DNA from: Sclerurus mexicanus
Lineage: Eukaryota; Chordata; Aves; Passeriformes; Furnariidae
Assembly (NCBI GenBank): GCA_013396755.1
Contig: VWZF01004020.1
Coordinates: 868,001-932,000, forward strand
Length of the DNA stretch: 64,000 nucleotides
Direction: 5' to 3'
Shown piece by piece: positions 42,228 through 56,608 of the stretch. Under the pieces are notes generated by a model. That model did no database searches and was not told the DNA's origin. It saw only the letters and a program-made list of their open reading frames with translations. The stretch's first letter is position 1. Each line of letters begins with the position of its first letter. The position numbers were made by a program, and so were the translations under genes.

Positions 42228-45200
42228 TGAGAAACCAGACCAATCTAATCTGAATGAGGAAAGTCACCTTCACTAGTGCTTCATTTCATTTTCCTCAAGC
42301 AATAGAAATGAAAATGAAAATTCCATTTTAAAAACATGAAACGAGGAATATTCTCATGAAGGTATGAAAAAAGTCTTCAACAGGCCCACAAGAAAAACTT
42401 TAAAACTGTCACTCATATTCCTAAAAAATGAAGCCATATGAGACAGGATGTTGAAACCCATATGTGGTTGCTGCTTTTTTTCCCCCTCAAAGACCAACAG
42501 AAACTGCCATGACTTAAAAATTCAATAAATGCACAGGAAGGGAACACTTGAGAGGGGAAGGAGAGAGGAGAGACAGAAATGAAGTCAACTTAATTTGGAA
42601 GACACTTTCAGAAAAAAATATGAACACTGTTCTTCTGGAACTCCCAGTTCTCCATGTTAGTCAGTAACAAAAGAAGGTGCTGATGTGTAGATCAACATTT
42701 AAATCCACAATACCTTTGGCAAAGCACTGCTGTTAGCTTTTTCCTTTACTTGTCGCTTTTTACACTGTATCCATTTCACATGAACATGTTCCTATTTCTT
42801 ACAGGCCAGAGGTTGCACATCCGAACTAATGCAAAGTCCTGTGAGATCAAGGAAACTTTTAACATGTACCAAAAAGCAGGACATCAGTATGTTTCCATGT
42901 GTTAACCTTTATGATCCTGAGCAAAGCAACCACCTGAGGCTGGGTATGAATCCCCAGGGGATACCAAGGGTAAAAAACTCTTTGCCTCACCAGTTCTAGT
43001 CCAACCAGAAGCAATGAATTGTGTGAGCATCTGGTCCCCTGTCAGGTTTACAGATTTGCCCTTTTTGTATATATTACAGCAAAGATTTCCAGTCAGACAG
43101 CTCAACATTTTTCTATGAATTGACTATGAAATGATACAGATAAAGGGCAGTATGCCAAGGGAAGACCAATTCAATTGCAGCAAATATTGACTGAAACAGA
43201 ATATTTCAGATTATGAGGAACTCCTTTGAATTTTTCCATAAGCACATGAGGCATACTCATTATTTGCATTCCCAACATTCCCTCAGCCATGCCTCCAGAC
43301 CCAGCAGCAAGAGGAGCTCATTGCAGTGTCTGCTCTCTAGACAGAGGGCTGAAAAAATTGCCCTTGCCCAAAACCATACAAGGAAATTTGTGTTTCTACA
43401 GGTTCATATTTTCACTCAGTTATGGAGAAGTAAAAGAAATGGAAATAAATACTGTGTTGATGAGGTCAAAGACCTAAAATCTCCAGGGAAAGAGGATGAG
43501 CAAGGATGGAGAAAGCCTGCTCTCACACCACTAGGTGCTCTGAGGACATGTTAGTACCGGGACTGTCCACGCTGTCAAGTGAGATCAAGACAAAGGCATT
43601 TTTAGGTGGGTGTCCCAGGAACTTGACCCTTCCACAGCAAAGTGTTTTCCCTGCAAAAGGTTATTGGAGCTCCTGAGGTCTCTTGTCAAGATGTCCCCAT
43701 TAGAGGGCTAATCATAGAAATTACATAGGGGAGGTTTGTCCTTCCCCCATTTCACAGTAACTTACAGATATTACAGTGTGAAATACTATGACAAGAGAAT
43801 GCCTTTTCCCTTGGGAATATCTTGTGGGGAAGTAGAAGAGAACATAGTTTAAGGAAATTTGCCAGTTACGATATGGCTACTTGCAGAGTAAATACCTACT
43901 GTTTACCAAGTGTAAAAGCATTATGATACAGTATAGAAGGACAGGCCCAAGGAAAAGGCAAACTATAATCACCACAGAAAGTATTCTTAAAAATGGATCT
44001 TCTGTATATTTCTGTATTTCCCCTATATCATGTATGTTTTTCAGTCAGCAAGACACAGAACAACATAAAAATCCAAGAAACATCAATTTCTCTTTGATCC
44101 TATATGTGGACAGCAGAGTATGTGACTGGCAGACTTTTATTAGGTTCTCATAAACATCAGGATCTGTAAATCTAGAGCCCTTTTCCCCCCACTTTCTTGG
44201 AGATGCTGGGAGCATTTTGACAGAGTTGCTAAGCTACTCACACACGTTTGGGTGTTCGCAAAGTTTCATCTCCCGGTATGTTCTGACTCGCTTTCCAGAT
44301 CTCTCATTTCCTTTTCAATCTGGTTTATCCAGCTATCCCATTTTTATACTGTTGAACAGCAGGGGTTTTTTGCATTTCTCTTTGCCCGCCCACCCAGACA
44401 GGCAGAGGGTCAGCATGGCAGGCAGGTGGGTGGCCTGGGCTCTCTGCTGCCCTCTGAAACGTGCTGGCAGGTGGCTTAGCAGCATTTCATCACAATATCC
44501 CAGACATATTTTGTGATGGATCTCAAAACCTTGTAAGGAGGCTATTGTGCCTTCTTTTTAAGCAAGAGTCTGTCTCTGGTTTTATGCCTGACTGCAACAG
44601 CTGACGTTCCTATAAACTCTGCCAAAGGCTAATCCCTGCAAGCAGCAGCAGGGGCTTGCTCTGGTAAGCCAGGAGCTCCCGACAACAGTTTACTCCCTTC
44701 TGTTCTCCCTGAGGAGAAAAGGTGCCCCAGGAAAGGAGCCTGGACTGCTCACACCACCACTGCAATGGGCACTCGCCAGCTTGGGCACAAGGAACTTAAA
44801 ACTCATCTGCAGCTCTGCAGTGAGGGGCTGGTGTCTGCAGTGAGGCTGCCCTCAAACCTGCTCCTCTGGCACACAGACACGTCCCAGCAGGAGGACACAG
44901 CTTGTCTGTGCACAGTGGATCTCTCCCAGATTGCAATGAACTCCCACAGCAACCAAAAAATCATCCTTCACCTTGACATCCACTTTCAGGTCATGATTTT
45001 GTATGTCCTGTTTTTCACAAATGTATTTCCTGAGGGACTTCAGCCTAGTTCAGAATTCCCCCACTGCGGCACAAGCTGCTTGAGGGTAGCAGGTGAAGAG
45101 TGCTGGAATGGCTGCAAAGGCACATGTCCTTTTCCTTTTTCCCCCCACCCCAGTAGCTACCATTGTTAGAAAACCACCAGTAAACTGGCGTTTTCTATGA

Positions 45201-48200
45201 CTGCTCTCCAACTTACAGTTCTTCCCTCTAATTTTCTATTTAAATGGTTTGGTCATTTGGAAAAAAGACAAAAAAGACAACAGGAAAATCAAATTCTTTA
45301 CATTATAAAGCTATAGTATTTCACCATTCTGAACTGTAGCTTTTGCTGGCAGTACTTGGGTATCTTACATGGGCTAAGAATGGGAAGAAAGAAAACATCT
45401 CCCATGTGGTAAGGCAGCACCCGATCTTTCCTCTTCTGTGTTTTTTTCTGTAGCAAATGTTCACAAGTTGTTGAGTAAAACAAGGATTGCGCATACACAC
45501 TCTTTTTTTGCCTCTCACAACAGATGACATCCTCAGAAGGAGCTGAGATCCAAAAACCCTCTTGGGTTCTGGGGAGACAGTGGTGCCAGCATGGAGAATT
45601 TCCACACAGCCATCACGGATGGGATTTACAATGCTGCAGATTCCTTAGAGAATTTAGGCTTCAGAGCACAAATATCAGTTTAGTGGCTGTGGCTATCTTA
45701 AATGCTAATGTGAACATATGCTACCACTTCTCTCATTTCTTCTGAAATACCAGACATTATTGTGATCTCTTTTGCATAACAGTCTTCTTGTAAGAATGCT
45801 TGCTTTGGAAATGAGCATAAAATCTGCAAGTGCCTTTACCAATAAGCTCCAGGCTAGGGTGCAACATGCTGGGATCAAGTCACCTGATTTCCTCCCAGCC
45901 CTAGCATCATGCTAGAACTTTGCCAGTGTGCTGAGAATTCACGTTTCATTGGGCCAGAGAGAGGGAAAGCACAACAGGGATGTTGATGGTAGGATCTGGA
46001 GCCCAGAATGCTCATGGTTTACAAGGTAGTGTCCTTTCTGCTCTCTAGGATGTTTCTGGCCTGTTGAGGCTCTTTAACACAAGTTTCCTTCACATGCTAC
46101 ATGGTTCAGTATCTAGGGCCTCATCCTGGGAGAGACAGTTTTGAAATATTTTGGGCAGAAGAGTGATCTAGAAGCTTAGGGTCCCATTTTCTATGTCAGT
46201 ATTTTAAGCCCTGCGTAATTACAATGAGCACTACAAGCTACCACCCTTCCCCACTACCCTGAAAAACAAGGGTGAGTCAGAACTTCATTACAAAGGAGAG
46301 GTACCTCCTCCAGGGATGATGCTATGCTCTATATCCCAGACAGGTGGAGGTATTTATCAGATGTTCTCTGATAAGCTTGGGGCAGGCATCAGATTTGCCT
46401 CTGACCTCTGATCTTCTGCTAGGTGCCTCCAGGTGACTCCTCAGTCAGCAGGAACATTTGGGGGCTGAGACACTCGACAATATAGCCTCATCTGGTCCCT
46501 AAAAGCCCTAAAATTTATGTAGTTTGACCAAGGTTTTAGCTGCTAATTAAAAAAGCTTATTAAGAAACTTCTTGCTGCCTGTTCTGTAGCTGGGCTATTA
46601 CAACTGCAGGTCACATACTAAGAAATAAAGCTCCGGGGAAAGGGAAGGGGATTGGGACAAGGACCTTAGGAGGCATTAGTCATAAACATGACCCTTATTT
46701 CTTAATGTTATCTTCCATTACTTCTAAGTCTTTTTTTTTTCTTCTGTGCATATAGGGATCAGGATTTTTATAAATAAAATAATTCACCAAAATTACATTA
46801 GTGCAAACAGCAGAGGAGCCATGCAAGCAATGCTAATGTGAAGATTGCTTTCACTTGGTTGCTTAATCAGCCAAAAGCAGCATTTGGTGCCTGCACGATT
46901 TTTGCATCTCCAGCCCCTGTGAGATGGCCAGATGAGTGTAGATGCTCATTTCCCTCTTTGTGTTGGTGGCCTCTGACCAAGGGCAGTAAACTAATGGAAA
47001 TCTAAGGTAAGCAAGAGTTAAATTATATGGGAATGGCATGCATGCTTCATTTAAGAACTTAATAAATGAGAAGGTTTTTGAGGCAGCAGATAACAAATGG
47101 GGGAAAAGTTTGTCTCAAGGAAAACAGAGGTTTAGAAGTGACGTTTTAAACCTCTACACCTAAATCAAGGCTTGGAGCATAGAGTTCCACTTTAAGACAG
47201 AACAAAATTTGTTTAGCTCCATATCAATGCTGCTGGAGCCCTCACGCTCAGCAGAGCATTGCAGGTGAGCTAGTGTTTAGGTTTGGGCTAAGGTTTGGTT
47301 TATTCCCAGTGGAGTTAATCAAGTGCTTAATATTCTGTTCAGTGTGTGCTTAATAGAGCACATGTTCTCTGATGGAGAAGGTGGAGATTAATTACACTCT
47401 GACTCTTCCAATACAAAAACTTGGGGATATGAAATGCACCGCAAAACAAACAAAATAATGTGGTTATTCCTCCCACACATGGCAGACTTCTGGAGTTTCT
47501 TGCCAGAGGCTACTGTGAATGCTTGAAGCTTATGCCCACAAGAGAGCACAAGCATTTGAATAGAGATATATTATAGATTACTGAACAGAGAAATTACACC
47601 AGCTCAGGGAATTCATTGAGCTACAAATTTTCAGAGACTGGGGGCAGCACAGTACCCTTGATAATCACCCCGCTCTCACTCTGCCCTTGGCTTTTGCTTT
47701 CATCCACCATCCCAGTGGGATGTTCTACGGCCTATGGGACAACAACATTTTTAGTCTCACTTTAGGAGGACTGATAGAAAAATCACGCTCAGCTCTGTAT
47801 CCAGATGCTTCTATAGGGAGATTTCTATCTATCTATTTGCTATGATTTCTGCACATCTCTTGGAGGTGATTCAGAGCCATGCAGAATTGTCACATGGTTT
47901 TGTGTTTCTCCCCACTGAGTTAAAGAACTATGAAGAAACAGGTAAAAAGAAGAAGTTGTGGCACTGAAGTAGGTACAGTATCAATCTGGTTTTTGACAAG
48001 TCTGGAATGAGCAGTTACCAAGATAGGGTATGGAAGCCCACGGAGAATAAAAATTCCACAAGTCTAGGAATTTTCCTCAGAATTTCTGTGGTATTTGAGT
48101 CTGTTTCAAATGGGAGAAGTAGCAGGGGCAGAAAGCAAGCAGAAAAGTACAAATGTGTACAGACAACAGAAAAGTCATGCTCATGCATAACAAAACAGAA

Positions 48201-49276
48201 TATTGCTAAAAACTACACTCTCCCCAAGACACAGCAGAGCTCATTTGCATTTGCCTCCTCTATGTATCTAACCCATACACTTTCATTCTTTTAATTTGCA
48301 GTCTTGAAAACTCTGATCTTTGACAGGTTTGCTCTTCATTTTATTTGTTTTCCAGGGAGGCATGTGGCACATGAACACAGGCACTTAGACAACTCTGCTG
48401 GTGTGCACAACACAGTTGTCAGATATTGTTTGCGTGAAGTTCCAACACCTATTATCACCCAATTGCTTGAAAAACAAAGTGATTTCACTTTACCACCTTG
48501 TGCAGCTTGTTTGACTCACAGAGTCACATAAAAAGAGAATGCCCTTATCCTTTTCTAAGGGCTCACAATTCGTGGCATTTTCTGGGGGGTTATTTTAGTT
48601 GCAGCAATGCACCAGTGTAGAACTTCTCTCATCAAAAATCACAGTGGAGAATGCAGACAAGCACTTAGGCACCAAGGGTAAAGTTTTCAACTTGAAATCC
48701 CCGGGACTATTCTGGTACTTAAGTTTCCACATGCTGTGTGTGTTTTGTTAGATCAATTTATATCTAAAGGAGGTGTGCCCTGAGCAGAGCCTTTCAGCCG
48801 ATCGTCTGCCCACGTCCACACTAAAAAAAAGGGAGGAAAGGTACATTGATCTACATAAGGATGTTTTCTGTTTGACTTTAACAAGTTTTTCCAAATAATT
48901 TTATCTCCTGCCTTGCCAAACGAAAAGCAGTTAACAGCAGAATAAATATTCTGGTAACTACTGCATTTCTCAACAATGTCTGTTCTACAGGTGTGGGAGT
49001 TTTTTACAAAAATTTTAACACAGTGAACCTGGGATCTTTACAGCAACACAGAAACATAACAATTTCAGAAAGAGTTTCAAGCCTAGCTATTTTTTTTATT
49101 ATCTGTGCTATCCAAGAATGCATTTTAATCAGGAATATAAGACAGTAGTTGAGTAAAAAGAAGATAACTGCACATTCTAAGTTTAGTAATACCCCAATAG
49201 ACCAGACTTAAAAGCACAGAAATTACCCTATAGATAACATTTACATCAATTTCTGATGTGACTCTTTGGGGAATTG

Positions 49277-49297
49277 TTTTTTTTTTTTTTCTTTTTA
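49277..49297 (+). repeat. poly-T tract
   Basis: This is a run of T bases interrupted by one C. No retroposed body is recognised on the minus strand beside it. Confidence 0.85.
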
Positions 49298-50091
49298 AAT
49301 CAAACTGCCACTAAAAGACACCTTGAAATTACAGCTATTCAGGAAAACAAAATAAAACCATGCTTATAGCTAAAATTCAGTTATTGATTTCAGCTCCATA
49401 CGCAGAAATATGCAAATGGCAGAGCTCAGCATTTTCTAAAGTGTACTCAAGTCATGTTCCCAGCAATCAAGAAAGACCTAATCAAATTTTTTCCTCTCAA
49501 AAATAATGATCTTGGCTGATTTTGTTCAATAGCTTGCCAGGCCTTGCTGTTCCCAAGGGTGTTGTGTGCTTTTGGTGATTGCTGATGTATTTGTGCCTCC
49601 CTGCCGCACTTCCTCAGTCCCTGTGCTTGTGTCTGCTAACTGCTGAATGAGAGATTTCCAAGAGCACTGAAATAAGAGTGACAGCGTGACTCCGGTGTGG
49701 CTTTCGCTCTGCTACCCCCTGGGAGTAGACTCTGCTCACACCTCATGCCTGAGCCTCTGCCCTGGTTTGTGGCTATTTCCCAGCCATTCTTGCTTCACAC
49801 AACTCTCCCTGTGCTGTCTCTTCTCCCTGTTGCCAGCCCTCACTTTCTGCTCGGCTTCTTCTTAGGTGACGTGGGAGCTCAGGAAGGCAGGCCACTTGCC
49901 TACTTGCTCTCCCTTATCTCAGCAGACCACTCCTTTCCTCAGTTTACATATTTTGCAGTTCTTTGCATGAAAATTGCTGCAAAATAATGCATTTTTTTTA
50001 CCATTGAGGAAGAGTGGAAAATGTCAAAAATTCAGAGCAGCATTTTCTGTTGTAGTTGCCCATAGCTAGGTATCTTAATCAAGCTTAATTT

Positions 50092-50155
50092 AAAAAAAAA
50101 AAAAAGCCACAAAACCCCAAACAAACAAAACCCAAAACAAAAAACAAAAACCACC
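50092..50155 (+). repeat. A-rich / (CAAA)n simple repeat
   Basis: A poly-A run of about 14 bases is followed by CAAAACC/CAAAC units. It explains the Phe/Gly/Val-rich minus-strand open frame over it, which is not a gene. Confidence 0.9.
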
Positions 50156-53047
50156 CCGCAAATAAGGTCTTCAGTGATGCTAAGAACACCCTATCATGGC
50201 TGCTTTCCTTATTTATTGAAGGGGGCTCTGGGATGGAAAATCCCATATCATGCACCAAGAAAACTATATTAAGTCTGACTAAAGATGACACGTATCCTTA
50301 TTCCAAGTGAGTAGCATATCTCAGGTGGGAAGGAGGCATGATCAGAATCCTGGTTTTTACTGCTAGACTGTGTGTTGCCTGTGCGTGCCATCAAACTGCA
50401 ATACTCACAATTGTGCCAGGAAAGTATGTTGAGGACATGAACAAATAACTCTCAGTGAAATTTAAGATCATCATCCTTTAAGGTCAGCATTTAGACCATG
50501 TAATTCCAAATTACCTGTAATATTGTCTGATCAAGAGCTCACAGGCACCCCCACAGACACTGTGACTGGAGGTACTGCAAAAAGCAGCTGTCCATTTAGT
50601 TACTGGTAGGGAACTTAGGTTAAGCATCCTTTGTGTCATGTTAATAAACAGAATAACTCAAGTACAGAGAGTAACTAATCAATTTCACCTCGCGAGTCTA
50701 GCTGCCGTCAGGGCCAGTGCTACTCAGTTACAATTTCTTATTCTGGCACTCTGGTTGTCAGCACAGGTGTTGTGGGGTAAAAGACCTCTGAGAGGCTTTC
50801 CTGTTGCAGCAAGACTTACGTGAAGAGAACGACTCCATCAAGACATGTATTTGTTTAGACTTCCATCTGGAGCTATAATTTAAACACAATTTAAGTGGTG
50901 CCCTTCCCATTAGCTCTTCTAAAGCATAGCCTTATGGCTCCTATTTCAGAACCACACGTCTGTATGCAAAGGATTCATGTGACGGTCAAACCACAGGGCA
51001 CCAGCCACTGCTTTTGTGCTCATGAAGCTTCACCAGCTTGAGTACACTGCATGAGTAAGCACAAGAGAGGGTATCCAACTGGTCTGTGTTCTTGAGAACT
51101 TTACCCTTCCATATTCTTTTCTTTATGCAACTAAATACTGCAACTGCGTTTTAAGCCTAAATAATTTGGTGGTACCCCTTTAACTGGTTAGGGAACTTTA
51201 AATACCTTCTATACTTTTATCTAACACATTGATTATATTTTCAAGTGAGTTGTGATATTTGCTATCCCACTACAAAATATTTTTTACATTAGCTAGGATT
51301 ACACTTTTTATATTTTTGCCTTTCTCTGAATTCAATATTTATATTCGTTTTTCTAACCTCTGTGTTTATGTATTTTATTGAATTTTTGAAGATTGGATTA
51401 GTTTTCAGCATCTGATTTGTTGCAGTGACTTTGGGCTGGCTGCCCAACTTAACCATGGCTGCTACCCTTGGATGATGGCCTGACCGTTAATTATTTCTCT
51501 GCTGAAACTGCATTACCACAAAATAAATTTTGTTATAATGACATTAAGTAAAGACCACAGAAACCTGCCCAGCATTATAAATTTCTTCTTGGCAGCTGCT
51601 TTATGCTTTTTTGTCACATCATGTAAATCAAGAACGAGATATCATTTAATATTTTACCAGCTCATGAATAAATAGGCCTTCTATTTTCCTTGATGTAAAT
51701 TTAAAAACATCAGCATTGAAGTAATTATCAAATCACAGGCATTATGCTACAATCTTTATAAATTCAATCTCCCAAATAAGACAACACATTTAAGCACAAA
51801 AAGATTGAATCATATTGGGCTAAGTTAGTCACCAACACCAGTTTACAGGGTGTAACAGTTCTTACTTCATAAGACAATTCTTCATATGTAAAAAGGGTTT
51901 AATAAAATGCTCATTACTCATCCTTACAAATGCGACAATTTTTAGCCACAAATTTGTCTGTAAACCAGTTAAGACTGGAATGAAGGACCTTCAGGTGAAA
52001 GGGTGCAGAAAGACAAAAAATATCTCTAATTAAGAATGAACACCCCATGGGTTCACTGTTAGCACAACTGAAGTGACAACGTGTTGGTTGCTTATATCAC
52101 AACCATGTAATTATGCTAATATATGGTAATGTCATTGCCCTTGAAAATATTGCTTTCCTCTATTAATTTAGGAAGGAGATCAATTACGAAGTCATGTGGT
52201 TTGGTCTTGCTGCTGGTGATGTCATTCTGCTGCTGAGAAACAGAAAAAGGATTAATTTCTTTCTACTTCCACCATTCCAAAGTCTGCTCCCTCACAGCAG
52301 CCCCTTTCCCTTTAAGCTATATTCATGTGAAAAATAAAACACAATTTTTTCCAGCAGGATGTTTTTAAAGAAATAACTGCAGAGGTGATTTACCACTGAG
52401 AATGTAAACAGAGCTGGAGACAGTCAGTTATATCCTATCCTTTACTACATTAATCTAATTCCATTTTATCTAAGGGCAGCCTGATGTTCATTATCCTTCA
52501 AGAAGGCAGCTCTTGCTTGCCAAATATATGCTTTTCCATAGTTACTATGCTTCTAAATATTCATTGTTTTCTGCTGCACAGTGTATTTTTTAAAAGAATA
52601 AATTTTTTTATAACTTCATCATTGGTTTGAAACACCTCGCTGCAATTTAATGATGAAGAATAAAAGGAGCAACAGAGTAATACAGTAATGGCAAATGTCT
52701 TTGGCTACTTAAAATCATTTTTTCCTCAATTATAGACCAATAAAGTCAGTGGATTTTATAAAATAGAGCTCAAAAAGGCCATCAAGATGGGTAATAGAGG
52801 GTCTGACTTTTTGCATTCTTGTTTTAAATAGGGATTTTATTACCTGCTCCTGGTACAACCCATAGCCTTTTTCCTTTACAATTGTCCAAGTGGGCTTGAC
52901 TGGCAGTCTCAAATTTTAACTTCACTGCAGAGCAGAAACACTGTTTTGCATGTGGTTTTGTGCAGCACACGCAACTCATTTGCCAGGTGTAAGACTTTTC
53001 AACTAATTTGGAGTACAGCCTGGTATCAAACCTGCAGCCAGAGCTTC

Positions 53048-53102
53048 ACTGTGCTTGATGCTGTACAGAGAGGGAAGACCATAAACTTACAATCTAAGCA
53101 AG
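53048..53102 (+). mobile_element. possible ancient L2/CORE-SINE-like relic
   Basis: The sequence GTGCTTGATGCTGTACAGAG followed by a purine-rich piece and AAACTTACAATCTAAGCA resembles the tail shared by L2/MIR-type ancient repeats, where a 'gctgtac' core precedes an 'agcttacaatctaa' segment. The match is short and from memory of the family pattern, so it is tentative. Confidence 0.35.
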
Positions 53103-56048
53103 TGCCAAAGGGAACAAAGTGTGAAATAGCAGGTAAGGAGTAAGGGAGAAAGGAAGGTATTCAGCAGTCACACAAGCCAGAGCAGTTCCCTTTCACCAAG
53201 TTGCTTCACCTTACTCACCTAAAAATGCCATGCAGAAGATTGTCACTAGTGCTTTTCTGATGTCAAAAGGAAAAATATTCACAAAACTGTAATACTCAAA
53301 TCCTGATCCATCCCTCAAGGGGTTGTGTGTGTTACAAAATCACCTGTAAGAGCTAGAATTGCTTAGCTCCTTCATGTACATAGCCCTTGGAAAGAACATA
53401 TAATACTGCCTAATAATGACATTGAGGTACTCTAAGTACCTGGAGTTATAAATGTTCCTATTTCATTCAGCAAATTTTACTTTCTTTTTTAATTTAACAG
53501 AGGTAAAAACATGGCTGTAACAGGGCAGAGAATACTGATGCTCATAGCATCAGAAAACAATTTTCCCCAACTGATGTTCTTCAGTGATGACTCATCAAAA
53601 TATTTCTACCTGGTTCCCATTATTGTCTGTGTATTAGTTTGGCTTCTTGGGCCCACTCCAAAATAGCCATTACTGTCTGTTTCTAATTCCTTCTATAGGA
53701 GCTGTTCTTCGCTAAATTTTGTAGCACTTTATCACTAAAGTAGCAAGGAAATATACAAGTATATAAACAACAGCCCGTCTTCATCCTTTCATCCAAATTA
53801 CATCAAGAGGCTAGTCTGTGGAAAGAGTTAATGATCCAATCAGCATAAGAACATCTGATAAATTGATATTCTAATAGATAAGCTCTAGAAGCAGATTTAT
53901 TCTGTAATTATACATTTGGAGAAATTGGATTTTTTATATGATTCTCTGTTGCTGTAGTCTCTTGCAATGATCCCTTTAGCATTTAAGTTCCAAGTTGCAT
54001 TCAACAGAAAAGACTTTGAATGAATGTTGTTCGACAGAGTGGCCTTCAGTAAGGAAGGCAGGATGGTGGCAGTGAGGGAAAAAAGGATGGGCTCCCAAGC
54101 AGTTCAGCATACAAGCAAACTAAAGTGACAATAAGCAAGGAATCAATAAGCCCTTGCTGAAACGACAATAAACAATGAATTAGCAGCCCCCTTCTAGGGC
54201 TTCCTTGAATCTATGACTGCTGTATCATTTGAATTCCTGCCCTACAAATGAAGCACCAGACAGCTTCCACTGCTGGTAAAATCAGAACTAGGAAATAGTC
54301 AATACAGAGTTGCTGTACTTACCTAGTCATATACTTACTTGTTTGTGCCGTGTTATGCACTGTTCAGTCCCAAGAGCCCTAAAAAGAAACAAGAATCAAA
54401 TCCACATGTACTTGTTCCAACATTTATTACAAATTGCATCTGATGGAAAAGTCTGTCTGCCAGAGATGCTTGGAAACACATTTTAAGCTTTGTGTTTCAA
54501 ATATTTCTCAATAGAAAAAAAAGGTTAAAAAAATGTAAGCAAGTTGTACTGTCTACTCATGCCATTCTCCTCTTCTCAGTGCTTGATTTTGAGAGGCACA
54601 CAGTAGGAAAAACTCACCATTTTTGCTTTGAACTCAGTCAAAATGAGGTAACTCCTGGGCAGGCAGCTGTAGCTCTGCACTTTTGCACAAGCCAAACAAC
54701 CAGACAGCATCACTAACACACTTGTTTTGCTCTCTGCATGGAACTAGGAGAAGAAACAGCTTTTCTTGTCTTTGGAGGTACCAGAGGTGCTGTATCATCT
54801 ACACATCCTTGCTGTGCTGGTTTTTTTTGAGATTTCGCACCAAAACTGACACAACACAGCAGACAAGGCATTGCAGTGATCATTATAGAGGCTGGTCCCA
54901 CTTCTATATAGAAATAGGTCATGACCTTTTTTTGCTGCTCTTGAAATTGAGAGACAAAGACATATAAAAACATGGGCTGAGGGAATTATTATATCTTTAT
55001 TTGATAGAGAACTTTTCTCATCCATTTTCTAAACAGGTAGCATTATTTCAAAGGATCAGAAACAAAGTCATGATCAAAATCACACGTGGAATAACTTAAA
55101 CATTTTCTCTTTTGAAGATGATTGAAGTATAGAATAAATAAAATGTATTATATTATTTTGGACATTCTCCATCAACAGTTCATATCTAATAGTATCTCCA
55201 TTAAGCATTCAGAAAATCAATATATATCAGTTAAACTACTCTGGCATTGACTGCATCTTAAGAAGAGAAAGTTGGCTGGAAAAAATGAGATTTCACTGAG
55301 GAATAAGCCTAGACAAATTAGGTTTCTTAATATTTATGCATCCTTAATCCTCTCCTCCTTAGGAAACACATTCTCTCCCTTCTCTCTTGAACTCAACCTA
55401 TGGCAATTTGGATTTACCTGAGCTGGGCTGGAACCCGTAGGTACCGCTGCTTAGTTTAGCTCAGGGACAAAGCAGCACTGGAAACCACTAGTGATCATCA
55501 ACAAAGCCAACATTAGCCTACTGAGGCTAAGCTCCTGAGAGACCCTCCTCAGAGCTGCTCTTTGTTCCTTTAGAGGAATGTATTCCCTTTATTTACCCCA
55601 GAGGTAGCCCAGCACTAGCTGCAATCAGCTAAACCTAACACTCATGAACACCTACACACTGCTTGCACAAGGAGAGGCTTTTGCTATAGTGAAGATACTA
55701 ATCTAGGTCAATAGCCCAGCGGCTGCAGTGCCGATCATGCACAGAGGCTTATCAAGCAATTACAACAGGTCCTGTCCTAACCCCAGTACTTAGACTGACT
55801 TGGCACCTAGGGAGCCCACTGTACAACACTGCATGGACCAGAAGAGCAAAATGTGGCTTCGACTCAGAGATCTCACAGCCTAGGATAATGTAATAAATAG
55901 TGGTCCTTCCCCACAACAGAGCAAGACTGCAGCAAGGGGAGCTGTTTCCTCTCTTTGTGCCACATCCCACCATAATCCCAATGTCATAAAAGAATATAGC
56001 TGTAGCTGATAATATTTAACAGTAACTCGATAGACAAAGAGAGCTAAT

Positions 56049-56054
56049 TTTATT
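56049..56054 (-). promoter_or_regulatory. candidate EPM2A polyadenylation signal (AATAAA), second
   Basis: This is a second AATAAA hexamer on the gene strand, about 560 nt after the laforin stop. It is a plausible alternative 3' end. A third hexamer at 55588-55593 would give a 3' UTR of roughly 1 kb. Confidence 0.3.
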
Positions 56055-56308
56055 TCACTGCATTAGACATTAGCTTTTCCTTTAAGCAACTGAGTTGAAG
56101 AACCACTTTCCTTCTGGTCTTTCTCATTAATATCACTTGTCTACCAAACTACTACAAAACACTGCAACCATCTACGCTGAGCAGCTTTAACAATGATCTG
56201 TTCCATCCTAACCTGAAGCTTCATCCAGTCAACCTTTGTACCACTTTTTTTGAGAATGTCGTTGCTTTCTTGTCACTGAAATATTGTCAACTCTATTTCA
56301 CCTTACAT

Positions 56309-56314
56309 TTTATT
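56309..56314 (-). promoter_or_regulatory. candidate EPM2A polyadenylation signal (AATAAA), proximal
   Basis: On the gene strand an AATAAA hexamer lies about 300 nt after the laforin stop codon. It is the nearest perfect hexamer that I found downstream. Whether it is used cannot be told from the sequence alone; other hexamers follow at 56049-56054 and 55588-55593. Confidence 0.4.
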
Positions 56315-56608
56315 TAGTGTCTACCCTAAAATCTCAGTTCCTGAGTACTTAAAAGAAAATCTTAGTTTCACTTTGTAGAGTTTCTAGGTCTCATACTTGC
56401 ATCAAAAGGCTTGAAAACATGAATCATATCAGCTTAAAGAAAGCAAATAAAAACCACTCAAAAGGCACTTTTTAAACAAAACTCTCATAACTTTTATGAC
56501 AAGCTTATAATCTGAAGAGGTGAGGTGGGTGCCTGAGTCATGATTTCTAAGTCCTTGGGGTTCAAATGTAAGGGTTCCTCTTCACCTTCCTTCTCCTCTT
56601 CTGCTTTT

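Larger units (their letters stand above)
40721..55587. other. long intergenic stretch, no gene seen
   Basis: About 15 kb downstream of the EPM2A 3' end. The largest open frame (134 codons, 44765-45169 plus) is unrecognised and lies in a GC-richer patch (about 44370-45150). Stretches near 51.4-51.8 and 52.4-52.7 kb are AT-rich yet complex and could be conserved non-coding elements. No RNA gene was recognised. Confidence 0.7.

Noticed and set aside
44765..45169. 134-codon plus-strand open frame
   Set aside because: The sequence matches no family I know and its composition is unremarkable. It is probably chance in a GC-richer patch.
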